Source: JBJXHG01 sp046160865 (GTDB lineage: Bacteria; Planctomycetota; UBA1135; GCA-002686595). From it: a DNA stretch of 18,239 nt. The stretch lies in contig JBJXHG010000022.1 in assembly GCA_046160865.1 (NCBI GenBank), forward strand, positions 1 through 18,239, in the 5' to 3' direction. The notes under the pieces are model-generated. The model did not search any database, was not told the DNA's origin, and saw only the letters and a program-made list of their open reading frames with translations. Positions 6,650 through 13,667 of the stretch are shown in pieces; the stretch's first letter is position 1, and each line of letters begins with the position of its first letter. The position numbers and the translations under genes were made by a program.

Positions 6650-8296
6650 TCACTTCGGCGCGTCGACGTCGTCACCCGTCAGCACGCCGGCCGGCACGCT
6701 CAGCGGCAAGCTGAGCGCGAAGCCCTTCTGCGACGTGCGGCAAGCGATCCACAAGTCGAAGCGGATCGAGCGCGACCGTCCCGCTTCGCTCGCACCCGAG
6801 AGCTCGAGCGAGACGGAGCTCGCGCGCTCGTGCGCCCATTCCATCGGCACCGGTTGCGCGCGCAGCGGCGTGCCGTCGAGCGCGAAGAAGAGCACGTGGT
6901 CGCGATCGAGGTCGAATGCGAGCCGCTCCTCGAGCGCGGGCGCACCGCCGCGCGCCGCGCCCGCGGACGACTTACCGTGCGCGCGGTACGCGACCATGTA
7001 CGTGCCCGCGGGCAAGCTGGGCTCGAGCAGCATCTCGCTCGTCGCGAGGAAGCCGAGCGTCACGGGACCGCTCTCGAGCGTGCGGCGGTCGAGCGTTTGC
7101 GGGTCCGCGACCGGCAGCGCGTCGACCGGCGTGAAGAGCGCGTACGCATAGCCCGTGATCGTGCGATGGCTCGACGGCGTGCCGTCGACGATCTTGCTCG
7201 TCCAGCGCTCGAGCACGGTGCTCGCGCGCGCGTCGAACTCGACGAGGCCGTGCGGCTCGAGCGGACGCACATTGGGCGTGATCTGCGTGGTGAGGAGCGC
7301 CGTCGCGAGATCGACGCCGCGCTTCACGCTCGCGGCGCAGCGAAAGCCGAGCGCGTCGGTCGATTGCTGGCGCTCCGCGCCGCGCCTCACGCTCCCGCGC
7401 GCCATCGTCGGTGGCGTCTGGAACGATCCGCCGACGACGACGCGTTGCTCCGCGTTCCAATCGGCGAGCGCGTTGACGATGCGCTTCGAGCCGCCGAACC
7501 CGAACTCGTACACGCGTCGCTCGTAGCCGCGGAAGGGCAGGTACGGACTCTCGGTCCATTCCCACACGTTGCCGCACAGATCGAACACACCTTGGCGGCT
7601 CATGCCCGCGGGAAAGCTCGCGACGGGATGCGCGCCGCCTTTCTTCCGCGCCGCGCTCGTCGCCGCGCGCTTTTCGCTGTCCCACTCGTTGCCCCACGGG
7701 AATGCGCGGGTCGTGTCGCCGCGCACGGCGCGCTGGAACTCGACCTCGGTCATCAAGCGCAATCCGGCCCAACGTGCGTAGCCGCGCGCCTGCTCGAAGT
7801 CGACGAACACGACCGGCAGCCGCTCTTCACCGGGCGGAACGGCCCAGCGGCTCGTGCTCCAGTTCTCGAGCCAAAATCGCCTTCGGTCGAACGAGCGCGG
7901 TATCGGTGCCGGCTCGCCGCGGCGCAACGCTTCGGCGCGCAAGCGCTCTTCTTCCTTGAAGTGCGCGTCGAGACCGGCGCGGATCGCGGCCTCGCCCCAA
8001 TGCTCCGGCGGCCGCACCTGTGCGCTGCGCACGTGCTCGGCGAACTGCTCGTTCGTCACCTCGGTCGACATCAAGTAGAAGTCGCCGACGAATTCTTCGT
8101 GGCGTGGCGTCTCGGCCGACAGCGACGCGGCGTAGCTCTGCGCCGCAGGGTCGCTCTCGAGCATGTGCGCGAGCTCGCGCGTGTCGATGCCGATCTGCGT
8201 GCGGCCGCCGGGGATCAACACGAGGCTCGGCGGAGCGGACTGCGCTTCGAGAGCTTGCGCGCCGGCGAGGAGGATCAGCGCGAGCATCGTTGCCAT
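6650..8296 (-). CDS. Secreted SUMF1/FGE-fold protein with extra C-terminal domain, probably not a formylglycine generator
   Basis: 548 aa from the ATG at 8296, which gives a signal peptide (MATMLALILLAGAQALEAQS); a longer in-frame start at 8404 would only add Arg-rich sequence. Residues 24-323 match the formylglycine-generating-enzyme sulfatase fold: LVLIPGGRTQIG, FYLMSTEVTNEQF, RLPVVFVDFEQARGYARWAG, LMTEVEFQRAVRG, FPWGNEW, GVFDLCGNVWEWTES, VVVGGSFQ, and GFRCA at the end. True FGEs carry catalytic cysteines just after RGGS. Here the equivalent VVGGSFQTPPTMARGSVRR has none, so oxidase activity is unlikely; a binding or other FGE-fold role is more likely. Residues about 330-548 form an extra domain I do not recognise (ends SIRFDLWIACRTSQKGFALS...). 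The gene starts four bases after the stop of the response-regulator gene, so the two are translationally coupled or at least co-transcribed. Its 3' end is duplicated at 2105-2252. Confidence 0.88.
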   Translation of the reverse strand: MATMLALILLAGAQALEAQSAPPSLVLIPGGRTQIGIDTRELAHMLESDPAAQSYAASLSAETPRHEEFVGDFYLMSTEVTNEQFAEHVRSAQVRPPEHWGEAAIRAGLDAHFKEEERLRAEALRRGEPAPIPRSFDRRRFWLENWSTSRWAVPPGEERLPVVFVDFEQARGYARWAGLRLMTEVEFQRAVRGDTTRAFPWGNEWDSEKRAATSAARKKGGAHPVASFPAGMSRQGVFDLCGNVWEWTESPYLPFRGYERRVYEFGFGGSKRIVNALADWNAEQRVVVGGSFQTPPTMARGSVRRGAERQQSTDALGFRCAASVKRGVDLATALLTTQITPNVRPLEPHGLVEFDARASTVLERWTSKIVDGTPSSHRTITGYAYALFTPVDALPVADPQTLDRRTLESGPVTLGFLATSEMLLEPSLPAGTYMVAYRAHGKSSAGAARGGAPALEERLAFDLDRDHVLFFALDGTPLRAQPVPMEWAHERASSVSLELSGASEAGRSRSIRFDLWIACRTSQKGFALSLPLSVPAGVLTGDDVDAPK

Positions 8297-8300
8297 GGAT

Positions 8301-9329
8301 TCACGTCTCGATCGCGAGTCCCGCGGCGCGTTGATCGGCGAGCGGCGCCGCCATCCACTCCTCGCCGTGCACCTCGAGCAACGCGAGGAACGAGTCGAGA
8401 ACATCGGGATCGAACGCGCGTCCGCGTTGCGCGGCGAAGAAGTCGATCGTCTTCGGGAGCTCCCACACGTCCTTGTACGAGCGCTTCGTCGACAGGCTGT
8501 CGAACACCTCGACGACGCACAGGATCCGGCCGGCGAGCGAGATCTGCTCGCCCTTCGCGCGATTCGGGTAACCGGTGCCGTCGAAGCGCTCGTGGTGCTC
8601 GGCGACGTAGCGGCACACTTCCTCCAAGCTCGCGTGCGTGCCGAGCTTCTTCGCGCCGAGCGCGGGATGCCGCTGCACTTCCTTGTACTCGGCCGCCGAC
8701 AGCGGTCCCTTCTTCGTGAGGAACGAGAGGTCGTCGAGGTAGATCTTGCCGTAGTCGTGCGCGATGGCCGCGAGCTCGAGACGTTCGCGGCGCGCGGTCT
8801 CGAGCCCGAGGTCGTCCGCCAGGATGCGGCAGTACTTGCGCGTGCGCTCGCCGTGGCCCGCGGTGTACGGATCGACGCGCTCGATCGTGTTCGCGACCAT
8901 GCCCGAGAGGATGTCGACGAGATCCTTGAACTCGATCTCGGGCTTCTCGATCTCGCGCTCGCGCAGCGCGCTCTGGATGTAGGCGGCGAGCACGATGGGA
9001 TCGACGGGCTTCTTGAGGTAGTCGAGCGCGCCGGCCTTGATCGCCGACACAGCGCTCTCGAGTTCGGGGTAACCGGTCATCAGCACGACGACGGCGCGCG
9101 GTTGCAGGTCGCGCGCGGCGGCGAGGACGAGGCTGCCTTCGGAATAGCCGTCGAACACGACGTCGGTAACCACTGCGTCGAAGCGAATCGACTGGAGCAG
9201 CTGGATCGCCGATTCGGGCGTGCGCGCGAGCGACGTATCGAAGCCTTGGTGCACGAGCACCGCGCCGATCAGGTCGAGCGTGCGGGGATCGTCGTCGACG
9301 AGCAACACGGAAGGTCGGTGTGCGTTCAT
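8301..9329 (-). CDS. Response regulator with HD-GYP output domain
   Basis: 342 aa from ATG 9329, preceded by GGAG seven bases upstream (an upstream TTG at 9356 is less likely). Residues 7-125 are a receiver domain: acidic pocket D12-D14, phosphoacceptor D56 (VVTDVVFDG), T85 (MTGYPE) and K107 (KKP). Residues 135-330 are an HD-GYP domain with HD at 191-192 (IAHDYGKIYLDD), H221, HHE at 245-247 and GTGYP at 251-255. All signature residues are present, so an active cyclic-di-GMP phosphodiesterase controlled by phosphorylation is predicted for the family. It acts in the cytoplasm. It is the first gene of a two-gene unit with the SUMF1-type gene, and no cognate kinase is adjacent. Confidence 0.93.
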   Translation of the reverse strand: MNAHRPSVLLVDDDPRTLDLIGAVLVHQGFDTSLARTPESAIQLLQSIRFDAVVTDVVFDGYSEGSLVLAAARDLQPRAVVVLMTGYPELESAVSAIKAGALDYLKKPVDPIVLAAYIQSALREREIEKPEIEFKDLVDILSGMVANTIERVDPYTAGHGERTRKYCRILADDLGLETARRERLELAAIAHDYGKIYLDDLSFLTKKGPLSAAEYKEVQRHPALGAKKLGTHASLEEVCRYVAEHHERFDGTGYPNRAKGEQISLAGRILCVVEVFDSLSTKRSYKDVWELPKTIDFFAAQRGRAFDPDVLDSFLALLEVHGEEWMAAPLADQRAAGLAIET

Positions 9330-9379
9330 GGAGTGCTCCGGCGGCGATCTTGCCAAGGTTTCTGCTACAGTTGAAGTGA

Positions 9380-10357
9380 ATGGAAAGCGGCAGCGAAGTG
9401 CAGAAGTTCCACCTCACCGACGAGTTGCGCGGCCGGCGACTCGATCAGGTGCTCGGCGGCCTCGTCGCGGGCACGTCGCGCACGCGGCTTCAGGCGTGGA
9501 TCAAGGCCGGGCGCGTCGCGCTCGCTGGTGCGGTGATCAAGAAGCCGGGCTTCATCCTGCTCGAGGGCGGCGAGCTCTCGATCGATCTTTCCGACGCCGA
9601 AGAGCACGCGTCCGCAGCCGAGCTCGACATCCCCGTGCTCTTCGCCGACGAGCACTGGATCGTGCTCGACAAGCCGGCCGGCGTGTTGACGCACGGCAAT
9701 CGACCGGGCGGCGAAGCGAGCGCCGCGAGCTTTGCCGACGCGCGCTTCGGTCCGCTGCCGAGCCCAAATCGAGATCACTCGGCGAGCGTGTACCGTCCCG
9801 GCGTGGTGCACCGGCTCGATCGCCACACGAGCGGTGTGCTCGTGCTCGCGCGCACGCAGGCCGCGCTCGAAGCGCTCAAGGAGCAGTTCCAGGGTCGCAA
9901 CGTGCAGAAGACGTACATCGCGCTCGTGCACGGCACGCCGCGCTTCGACACGGAGTGGGTCGAGGGACAGATCGGCCGGCGCGAGAATCATCGCGACCGC
10001 ATGAGCGTCGTGCCGGCGGGCGAGGGGCGTTTCGCCTCGACGTACTACGAGGTGCGCGAGCGCTACCGCGACGCCGCGCTGCTCGAAGTGCAGCCGAAGA
10101 CGGGTCGCACGCACCAAGTGCGCGTGCACCTCGCTTCGGTCGGCCTTCCGCTCGTCGGCGAGAAGCTCTACAAGCCGCGTCGCATGGCGAACGTGCGCTT
10201 GCCGGCGGAGGCACCGCCCATGGCACGACAAGCACTGCACGCGGCAAAGCTCGTGCTGCTGCATCCTGCGACGGGCGAGTCGACGGAGTTCGAGGCGCCG
10301 CTGCCGGCCGACATGGCAGAGCTCGCCGAGTGGCTGCGCACGCACGCGCGCGCGTGA
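9380..10357 (+). CDS. RluA-family pseudouridine synthase
   Basis: 325 aa. Residues about 10-75 form an S4 RNA-binding domain (RGRRLDQVLGGLVAGTSRTR, VIKKPGF). The catalytic domain follows, with LDKPAGVLTHG at 96-106, the active-site motif HRLDRHTSGV (catalytic Asp147), KTYIALVHG, and TGRTHQVRVHLASVGLPLVG near the C-terminus. The family converts uridines to pseudouridine in 23S rRNA (RluC/RluD) or tRNA/rRNA (RluA); I cannot assign the exact target, but the S4 domain favours an RluC/RluD-like enzyme. It is divergent from the response-regulator gene with a 50-bp intergenic gap. The start codon has only a weak GAAG ahead of it. Confidence 0.93.
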   Translation: MESGSEVQKFHLTDELRGRRLDQVLGGLVAGTSRTRLQAWIKAGRVALAGAVIKKPGFILLEGGELSIDLSDAEEHASAAELDIPVLFADEHWIVLDKPAGVLTHGNRPGGEASAASFADARFGPLPSPNRDHSASVYRPGVVHRLDRHTSGVLVLARTQAALEALKEQFQGRNVQKTYIALVHGTPRFDTEWVEGQIGRRENHRDRMSVVPAGEGRFASTYYEVRERYRDAALLEVQPKTGRTHQVRVHLASVGLPLVGEKLYKPRRMANVRLPAEAPPMARQALHAAKLVLLHPATGESTEFEAPLPADMAELAEWLRTHARA

Positions 10358-10442
10358 CCCCACGCGGCTCTGCGCCTTCTCGCCGCTCCGCGCGCGACTC
10401 GCGAGGCTGCGCCTGCGGTCTCGCTCCTTGTTCTGACACGAA

Positions 10443-10461
10443 CGAGCCACTTTCGGGCTCG
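10443..10461 (+). terminator. Weak hairpin downstream of the pseudouridine synthase gene
   Basis: CGAGCC-actttcg-GGCTCG forms a six-base-pair GC-rich stem with a seven-base loop, 86 bases after the stop. No T-tract follows, so intrinsic termination is doubtful. Confidence 0.25.
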
Positions 10462-10496
10462 AAGCACTCTCACCACGGACTGTTAGCAGCCCGACC

Positions 10497-11024
10497 ATGC
10501 GAACGATTCGATCGATCGGCAGTGACGAACGCGGCGCGAGCGGTGACGACGCGACGTGGAATCGACGCGAGGCTCTCGGGCTGTGCGTTGCCGTCGCCGC
10601 AGCGAGCGTCGGTGTGGCGAGCACCGTCGCCGCGCGCACGCCCGTGGAAGTGGATGCGGGTGACGGCGACGCGCTCGACCACGCACTGCGGCTCCTGCAC
10701 GAGCAAGCTCCCGAACGCTCGCAGGGTCTCTCGACGCACGCGCCGATGGTCGCCGAGACTCTGTGCGTCCTCGGTTACGCCGATCGCACGGCCGAGTGGG
10801 TCGCACGCGACGACGCGCCTTTGCGCCGCATCGCGCCGCCGTCCGCACGCATCGATGCGACGAACTGGCGTTCGATGCTCGGACCGCAGTGGCACGCGCC
10901 AACATGGGAAGCACAGCTCGAGCGTTGGTCGAGCTGGCGCGTGTAATTCGACGAGGAGCACCCGCTGGCGCCGAATCCCGTCTATCTCGCGGCGGCGCAG
11001 GACGCCGTGGCGCGACTCGTGTAG
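10497..11024 (+). pseudogene. Remnant of a Tat-exported questin-oxidase-like (DUF4243) gene
   Basis: Reading from ATG 10497, the product begins with a twin-arginine-like leader (WNRREALGLCVAVAAASVGV, Arg 23-24). It continues with sequence resembling the N-terminal part of questin oxidase-like proteins: LLHEQAPERSQGLSTHAPMV followed by AETLCVLGYADRTAEWV, then NWRSMLGPQWHAPTWEAQLE. The frame stops with TAA at 10944, after 149 codons. Directly beyond it, in the same frame, comes FDEEHPLAPNPVYLAAAQDA followed by VARLV and TAG (11022-11024), which looks like the C-terminal end of the same family. Full-length members are several hundred residues, so roughly the middle half is missing. An internal deletion plus a nonsense codon is the simplest reading. 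A functional short protein of 149 aa is the alternative. The family call is from memory. Confidence 0.6.
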
Positions 11025-11038
11025 CACGCCGCGGCGTG
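11025..11038. terminator. Palindrome CACGCCGCGGCGTG between convergent genes
   Basis: A perfect 14-bp palindrome lies right after the TAG of the DUF4243 remnant and 26 bases from the stop of the convergent beta-barrel gene. Its location suggests a bidirectional terminator, but it has almost no loop and no T-tract. Confidence 0.3.
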
Positions 11039-11064
11039 CCGCGATCGAGTCGGCGATCTGCGCG

Positions 11065-11709
11065 TCAGATCCCGAACGTCAGGCCGAGCTCGATGGCGTG
11101 CTGCTGCGTCTCGAGGTCGAAGCTCGCAGCACCGAGGTCGTCGTCGATCTCGACGTCGTCGATGTTGAGGAAACGGTAGCCGAGCGAGAGCGCCGTGCTG
11201 TCCGACGTGCGCCACATCAGACCCGCCTTCGCTTGCCACGACAGGAACGGTCCGTCCTCGTCGTCGAAGTCGTTGAGCGCGTCGCTCTCCGTTCCGATGT
11301 CCATCCACGCGCCGCCGATGCCGGCGCCGGCATAGAGCGAGAATCGATCGGCGATACGGAAGTCGAGGACGCCGTTCAAGAACGCGCCGAGCACGGAGAT
11401 GTCTTGGACCGCTTGGATCGGACCGTCGTCGTCGGCGTCCTGATCGTTCCACATGCCTTCGAGCTCGAGCGCGAAGTTCAGCGGTTGCGTTCCGGAGCTC
11501 ATCCGCTGCCCGATCGCGAGGCCTAGCAGATAGCCTTCGTCGAAGTCGATCTCTTCGTCGGGGCCATCGGACGACTCCGTCGTCACCAAGCCCGCGTTGA
11601 CACGCAGGTACGTCGGACCGAAGCCGCCGGATTCCTGCGCGAACGCAGGAGCCGGATTCCAAATGGACAGTAGCGCGGGGGCGAGAACCGAGAGGCTCAT
11701 GGTCATCAT
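11065..11709 (-). CDS. Outer-membrane beta-barrel protein (OmpA/OmpW-like porin family)
   Basis: 214 aa if started at ATG 11709, or 211 aa from ATG 11700, which has AAGGA eight bases upstream and is slightly better placed. The signal peptide is MSLSVLAPALLSIWNPAPAF ending AQ, unusual in having no positive charge before the hydrophobic core. The mature protein alternates hydrophobic and polar residues in strands separated by acidic loops (SSDGPDEEIDFDEGYLLGLA, RIADRFSLYAGAGIGGAWMD, STALSLGYRFLNIDDVEIDD) and ends with EIEL-type strand HAIELGLTFGI. An eight-stranded barrel is the likely fold. The function could be a passive channel or surface protein; no family is certain. A strong sigma-54-type promoter match lies upstream (11766-11780). 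Confidence 0.8.
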   Translation of the reverse strand: MMTMSLSVLAPALLSIWNPAPAFAQESGGFGPTYLRVNAGLVTTESSDGPDEEIDFDEGYLLGLAIGQRMSSGTQPLNFALELEGMWNDQDADDDGPIQAVQDISVLGAFLNGVLDFRIADRFSLYAGAGIGGAWMDIGTESDALNDFDDEDGPFLSWQAKAGLMWRTSDSTALSLGYRFLNIDDVEIDDDLGAASFDLETQQHAIELGLTFGI

Positions 11710-11765
11710 CCTTGCTGGTGGTGAACGACCGCTCCGTGACTCGGAGGGGTCGAGCGCGCGGACGA

Positions 11766-11780
11766 GCAACGCTCGTGCCG
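11766..11780 (-). promoter_or_regulatory. Candidate sigma-54 promoter for the beta-barrel gene
   Basis: On the minus strand the sequence is CGGCACGAGCGTTGC, which matches TGGCAC-N5-TTGC at nine of ten core positions with correct GG-N10-GC spacing and the preferred G after CAC. Transcription would start near 11754, about 45 bases before the start codon. Confidence 0.55.
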
Positions 11781-11841
11781 CAGCGCGCGTACGCACGGCG
11801 CCGCGCAGTTCAGCGCGCACCTCTCACGACGTTCGTCGCGA

Positions 11842-11864
11842 CGGACGCGGTGAGAAATGCGGGC
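11842..11864 (+). repeat. Dispersed repeat GGTGAGAAATGCGGG, partial copy 2
   Basis: CGGACGCGGTGAGAAATGCG followed by GGC matches copies 1 and 3 over 21-22 bases but lacks their flanks. Together with copy 3 it forms a direct repeat about 85 bases apart. Confidence 0.55.
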
Positions 11865-11924
11865 AAGGTCCGCGGGGATCGACTCCGATGCAAACACCGC
11901 CGCTCCGAGCGAGTTCACGCGAGC

Positions 11925-11956
11925 GCAGCAGGACGCGGTGAGAAATGCGGGCTAGT
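11925..11956 (+). repeat. Dispersed repeat GGTGAGAAATGCGGG, copy 3, abutting the palindromic element
   Basis: This is nearly identical to copy 1 (2078-2109). Its CTAGT end overlaps the first five bases of the palindromic element at 11952, so two different repeat types meet at a shared CTAG. Confidence 0.6.
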
Positions 11957-12114
11957 GTCCTGAGTCAGAAGTTCGCTCTCACCACGCTCGATCTCCTCTG
12001 CGCTGGCGGCGTTACTCGGGTTCGGAAACCTGACAGGTTGCCTGCACCCTCGCGCCTTGCCAGCGACGACGATCTCGACCTTGGTGTGAGCGAACTTCTG
12101 ACTCAGGACACTAG
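11952..12114. mobile_element. 163-bp palindromic MITE/REP-like element, copy 1
   Basis: The element begins CTAGTGTCCTGAGTCAGAAG and ends with the reverse complement of that sequence. The arms continue to pair imperfectly (TTCGCT, CACCA, CTCGATCTC/GAGATCG, GCTGGC, GGGT...ACCC) up to a central AACCTGACAGGTT, so the whole element can fold into one long hairpin. It encodes no protein. A second copy lies at 18096 in opposite orientation with five differences over 144 bp. CTAG at both ends could be a duplicated YTAR-type target or part of the terminal repeat. Its last bases supply the stop codon of the minus-strand YqjK-like gene. As a strong hairpin it may also terminate that operon. Confidence 0.85.
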
Positions 12115-12494
12115 TTCCGCGTCGGCTCGCCATTCCACACTTCTGCCTCGGCTGCCGGACCAGGCTTCAACATCGAGGTCACGGCTTCCAGAACCCACGC
12201 TTGTAGCAATCCAGCGATCGCGGACATCGCACCGGAGCTCTTCTTCGCGCGCTGTGTGCGTTCGCGGCGTTGCGGTCGCCGCGGTGTTCGTGCTTGCTTC
12301 TGCTTCGGTTCGATTGCTGCGCGTGACAACAACAGACCGAACGCCGCGACACCGGCGACCGACAGCGTCGGATGGTCGCGCACGAAAGCGCCACCTGTGT
12401 GGCGCACTTGATCGCTCACGCGACCCACGTCGGAGGCGACCGCGCTCCACGCTTTCGCGCTCATGCGGTCGAGCTCGTGCCCCGGGTAGTTCAT
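12111..12494 (-). CDS. YqjK/DUF3618-like small basic protein, third gene of the DUF883-holin-like operon
   Basis: 127 aa from ATG 12494, which overlaps the TGA of the preceding gene (ATGA), showing translational coupling. The sequence has a helical N-terminus (LDRMSAKAWSAVASDVGRVS), a short hydrophobic patch (HPTLSVAGVAAFGLLLSRAA), then a strongly basic stretch (EPKQKQARTPRRPQRRERTQ followed by RAKK) and a second hydrophobic helix (SAIAGLLQAWVLEAVTSMLK). The HPxxS-G-hydrophobic segment next to YqjD and YqjE homologues supports a YqjK/DUF3618-type call, though the sequence is divergent. The stop codon TAG is formed by the CTAG end of the palindromic element, so the natural C-terminus may have been altered. 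Confidence 0.6.
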   Translation of the reverse strand: MNYPGHELDRMSAKAWSAVASDVGRVSDQVRHTGGAFVRDHPTLSVAGVAAFGLLLSRAAIEPKQKQARTPRRPQRRERTQRAKKSSGAMSAIAGLLQAWVLEAVTSMLKPGPAAEAEVWNGEPTRN

Positions 12495-12958
12495 GGCTGG
12501 CGCGACTCCACGGCTCGGGACGCATGACGCGCGAGCTCGCGCCTCGCGCCGCGCAGGATCTCGCGGCGCAGGTGCTCGCGAACGGCGATGCCGCCGATCA
12601 CGACCACGGCCAAGCACGCGATACCCGCGGTGAGCTCGCCCACCCACTGCGCTCCGCTCCACGCGCCGACCGCGTTCCGAAGCCCTTGGACGACGAGCAA
12701 CGCCGCCGAGATCGACGCCGTCAATCCGAAGCCGAGGATGCAAAGGAAGAACGTCGTTCGGAAGAACGCGTCCACTGCGCGCATGTGGATTCGCTTGCGC
12801 TCGACGGCCCACGCGTGCTTCACCGACGACAGCAAGCGATCCACATCGCCGCGCAGCTCCTTCCAGTGCGCGGCGGCATCCCCGCCGTCGCGCGGCTCGC
12901 CGATGTTTCCATCGGCGGCCGCGTCGTGCGGAATACGCGATCCGGTGGGTCCGACCAT
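12491..12958 (-). CDS. Holin-superfamily III / YqjE-like membrane protein
   Basis: 155 aa from ATG 12958. An acidic-polar N-terminus and an amphipathic helix (WKELRGDVDRLLSSVKHAWA) precede two membrane segments: FFRTTFFLCILGFGLTASIS (continuing AALLVV) and WVGELTAGIACLAVVVIGGI. A basic tail ends the protein (REHLRREILRGARRELARHA). Two TM helices with charged helical flanks in the middle of a YqjD-YqjE-YqjK cluster fit the phage_holin_3_6 family as seen in YqjE. These are inner-membrane proteins linked to stationary phase and envelope stress; a real holin role is not implied. It starts seven bases after the stop of the DUF883 gene. Confidence 0.75.
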   Translation of the reverse strand: MVGPTGSRIPHDAAADGNIGEPRDGGDAAAHWKELRGDVDRLLSSVKHAWAVERKRIHMRAVDAFFRTTFFLCILGFGLTASISAALLVVQGLRNAVGAWSGAQWVGELTAGIACLAVVVIGGIAVREHLRREILRGARRELARHASRAVESRQP

Positions 12959-12965
12959 GTTGGTT

Positions 12966-13298
12966 CTACGACCGACGACGCAGTGCCAGGCCGATTGCGG
13001 CACCGACGCCCAAGGCGATCAAGACCGACTTCATCGGATTCGCGCCGATGAACTTGTCGAGGTCGCTCTTCGCCTTCATCGCGCGCTCGCGGCCGTGCGC
13101 GAGCAACTCGCCGCCACCTTCGCGCAAGTGCGTCGCAGCGTCGTGCGCACTGTCGAGTGCGGTGCGTCCGAGTTGCTTGACTTCGTCGGCCACGCGGCCC
13201 GACTGCTCCGTGAGCGTGCGAGCCGTCGTAGTCGCGGTACGGCTGGCCCCACGGCTGGATTCGTTGTCGAACGCACTGCTGCCGGATTGATTGGTCAT
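12966..13298 (-). CDS. DUF883/ElaB-YqjD-like membrane-anchored protein
   Basis: 110 aa from ATG 13298. A Ser/Thr-rich start is followed by a long amphipathic helix (TLTEQSGRVADEVKQLGRTA, then LDSAHDAATHLREGGGELLA). The C-terminus is the DUF883 signature: FIGANPMKSVLIALGVGAAI followed by GLALRRRS, where NPxKSVLIALGVGAAIG forms a single tail-anchor helix. E. coli YqjD of this family is an inner-membrane protein that associates with ribosomes in stationary phase. It is the first gene of a three-gene minus-strand operon. A sigma-54-like promoter about 90-105 bases upstream and a GTGCA/TGCAC dyad further up may control it. Confidence 0.85.
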   Translation of the reverse strand: MTNQSGSSAFDNESSRGASRTATTTARTLTEQSGRVADEVKQLGRTALDSAHDAATHLREGGGELLAHGRERAMKAKSDLDKFIGANPMKSVLIALGVGAAIGLALRRRS

Positions 13299-13389
13299 GT
13301 CTGGACTCCCTTGTCTCGTGTGAGTTCTCGTCGAGGTCGCGCGCTTGCGGGCCTTCCGCATCCACCACCGGACCTCGCGCGCAGCGTCA

Positions 13390-13404
13390 GCAATCGTCGT
13401 TCCG
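13390..13404 (-). promoter_or_regulatory. Candidate sigma-54 promoter for the DUF883 operon
   Basis: On the minus strand CGGAACGACGATTGC keeps the essential GG-N10-GC spacing and a full TTGC at -12, and matches eight of ten core positions. The start would be near 13378, about 80 bases before ATG 13298. Confidence 0.35.
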
Positions 13405-13474
13405 CGATTCGCCGTGTGTCCAAGAACTTGATCGCGCCGCCGGCTCGAGCACGTCGGCGAGCTGCGCAGAGCGC

Positions 13475-13491
13475 CGTGCACAACCTGCACG
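13475..13491. promoter_or_regulatory. Dyad CGTGCA-CAACC-TGCACG, possible activator site
   Basis: A perfect six-base inverted repeat with a five-base spacer, centred about 105 bases upstream of the start predicted for the DUF883 operon. That is where NtrC-type activators usually bind. It shares TGCA and the GTTG/CAAC core with the dyad at 15520-15535. Confidence 0.35.
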
Positions 13492-13667
13492 CGGAGCTGC
13501 AATGCGATGAGCGGGTTGCGCTCGCCCGCGCTGGCCGTTCTCACGCTTCCGGCACCGCACGCACCAGTGAACCGCGGAGCGCACCACGACATGCGCGTCG
13601 ACGGCCACACCCTCCGCGAGTTGCAGATTCCGCCGAGGAGCGCAGGCGTCGCGCGCAAGATCTCTTC

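Larger units (their letters stand above)
13299..13667 (-). pseudogene. Possible decayed BON-domain gene, broken by frameshifts
   Basis: No frame is open and protein-like throughout. In succession the three minus-strand frames show BON-like pieces: DLARD...LQLAEGVAVDAHVVV, then FTGACGAGSVRT...LRVQVVHGALR, then AIKFLDTRRIAERRLLTLRA. BON domains are often found next to PRC-barrel and DUF883 genes. The match is by eye and weak; the stretch may instead be plain intergenic DNA. It also contains the promoter-like sequences listed separately. Confidence 0.25.

Noticed and set aside
6830..8719. A 629-codon plus-strand frame opposite the SUMF1-type and HD-GYP genes
   Set aside because: Arg-rich shadow frame; the minus strand carries family motifs throughout.
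9220..11526. A 768-codon plus-strand frame crossing several genes
   Set aside because: It runs out of frame through the pseudouridine synthase gene and ends antisense to the beta-barrel gene; composition is that of an off-frame translation.
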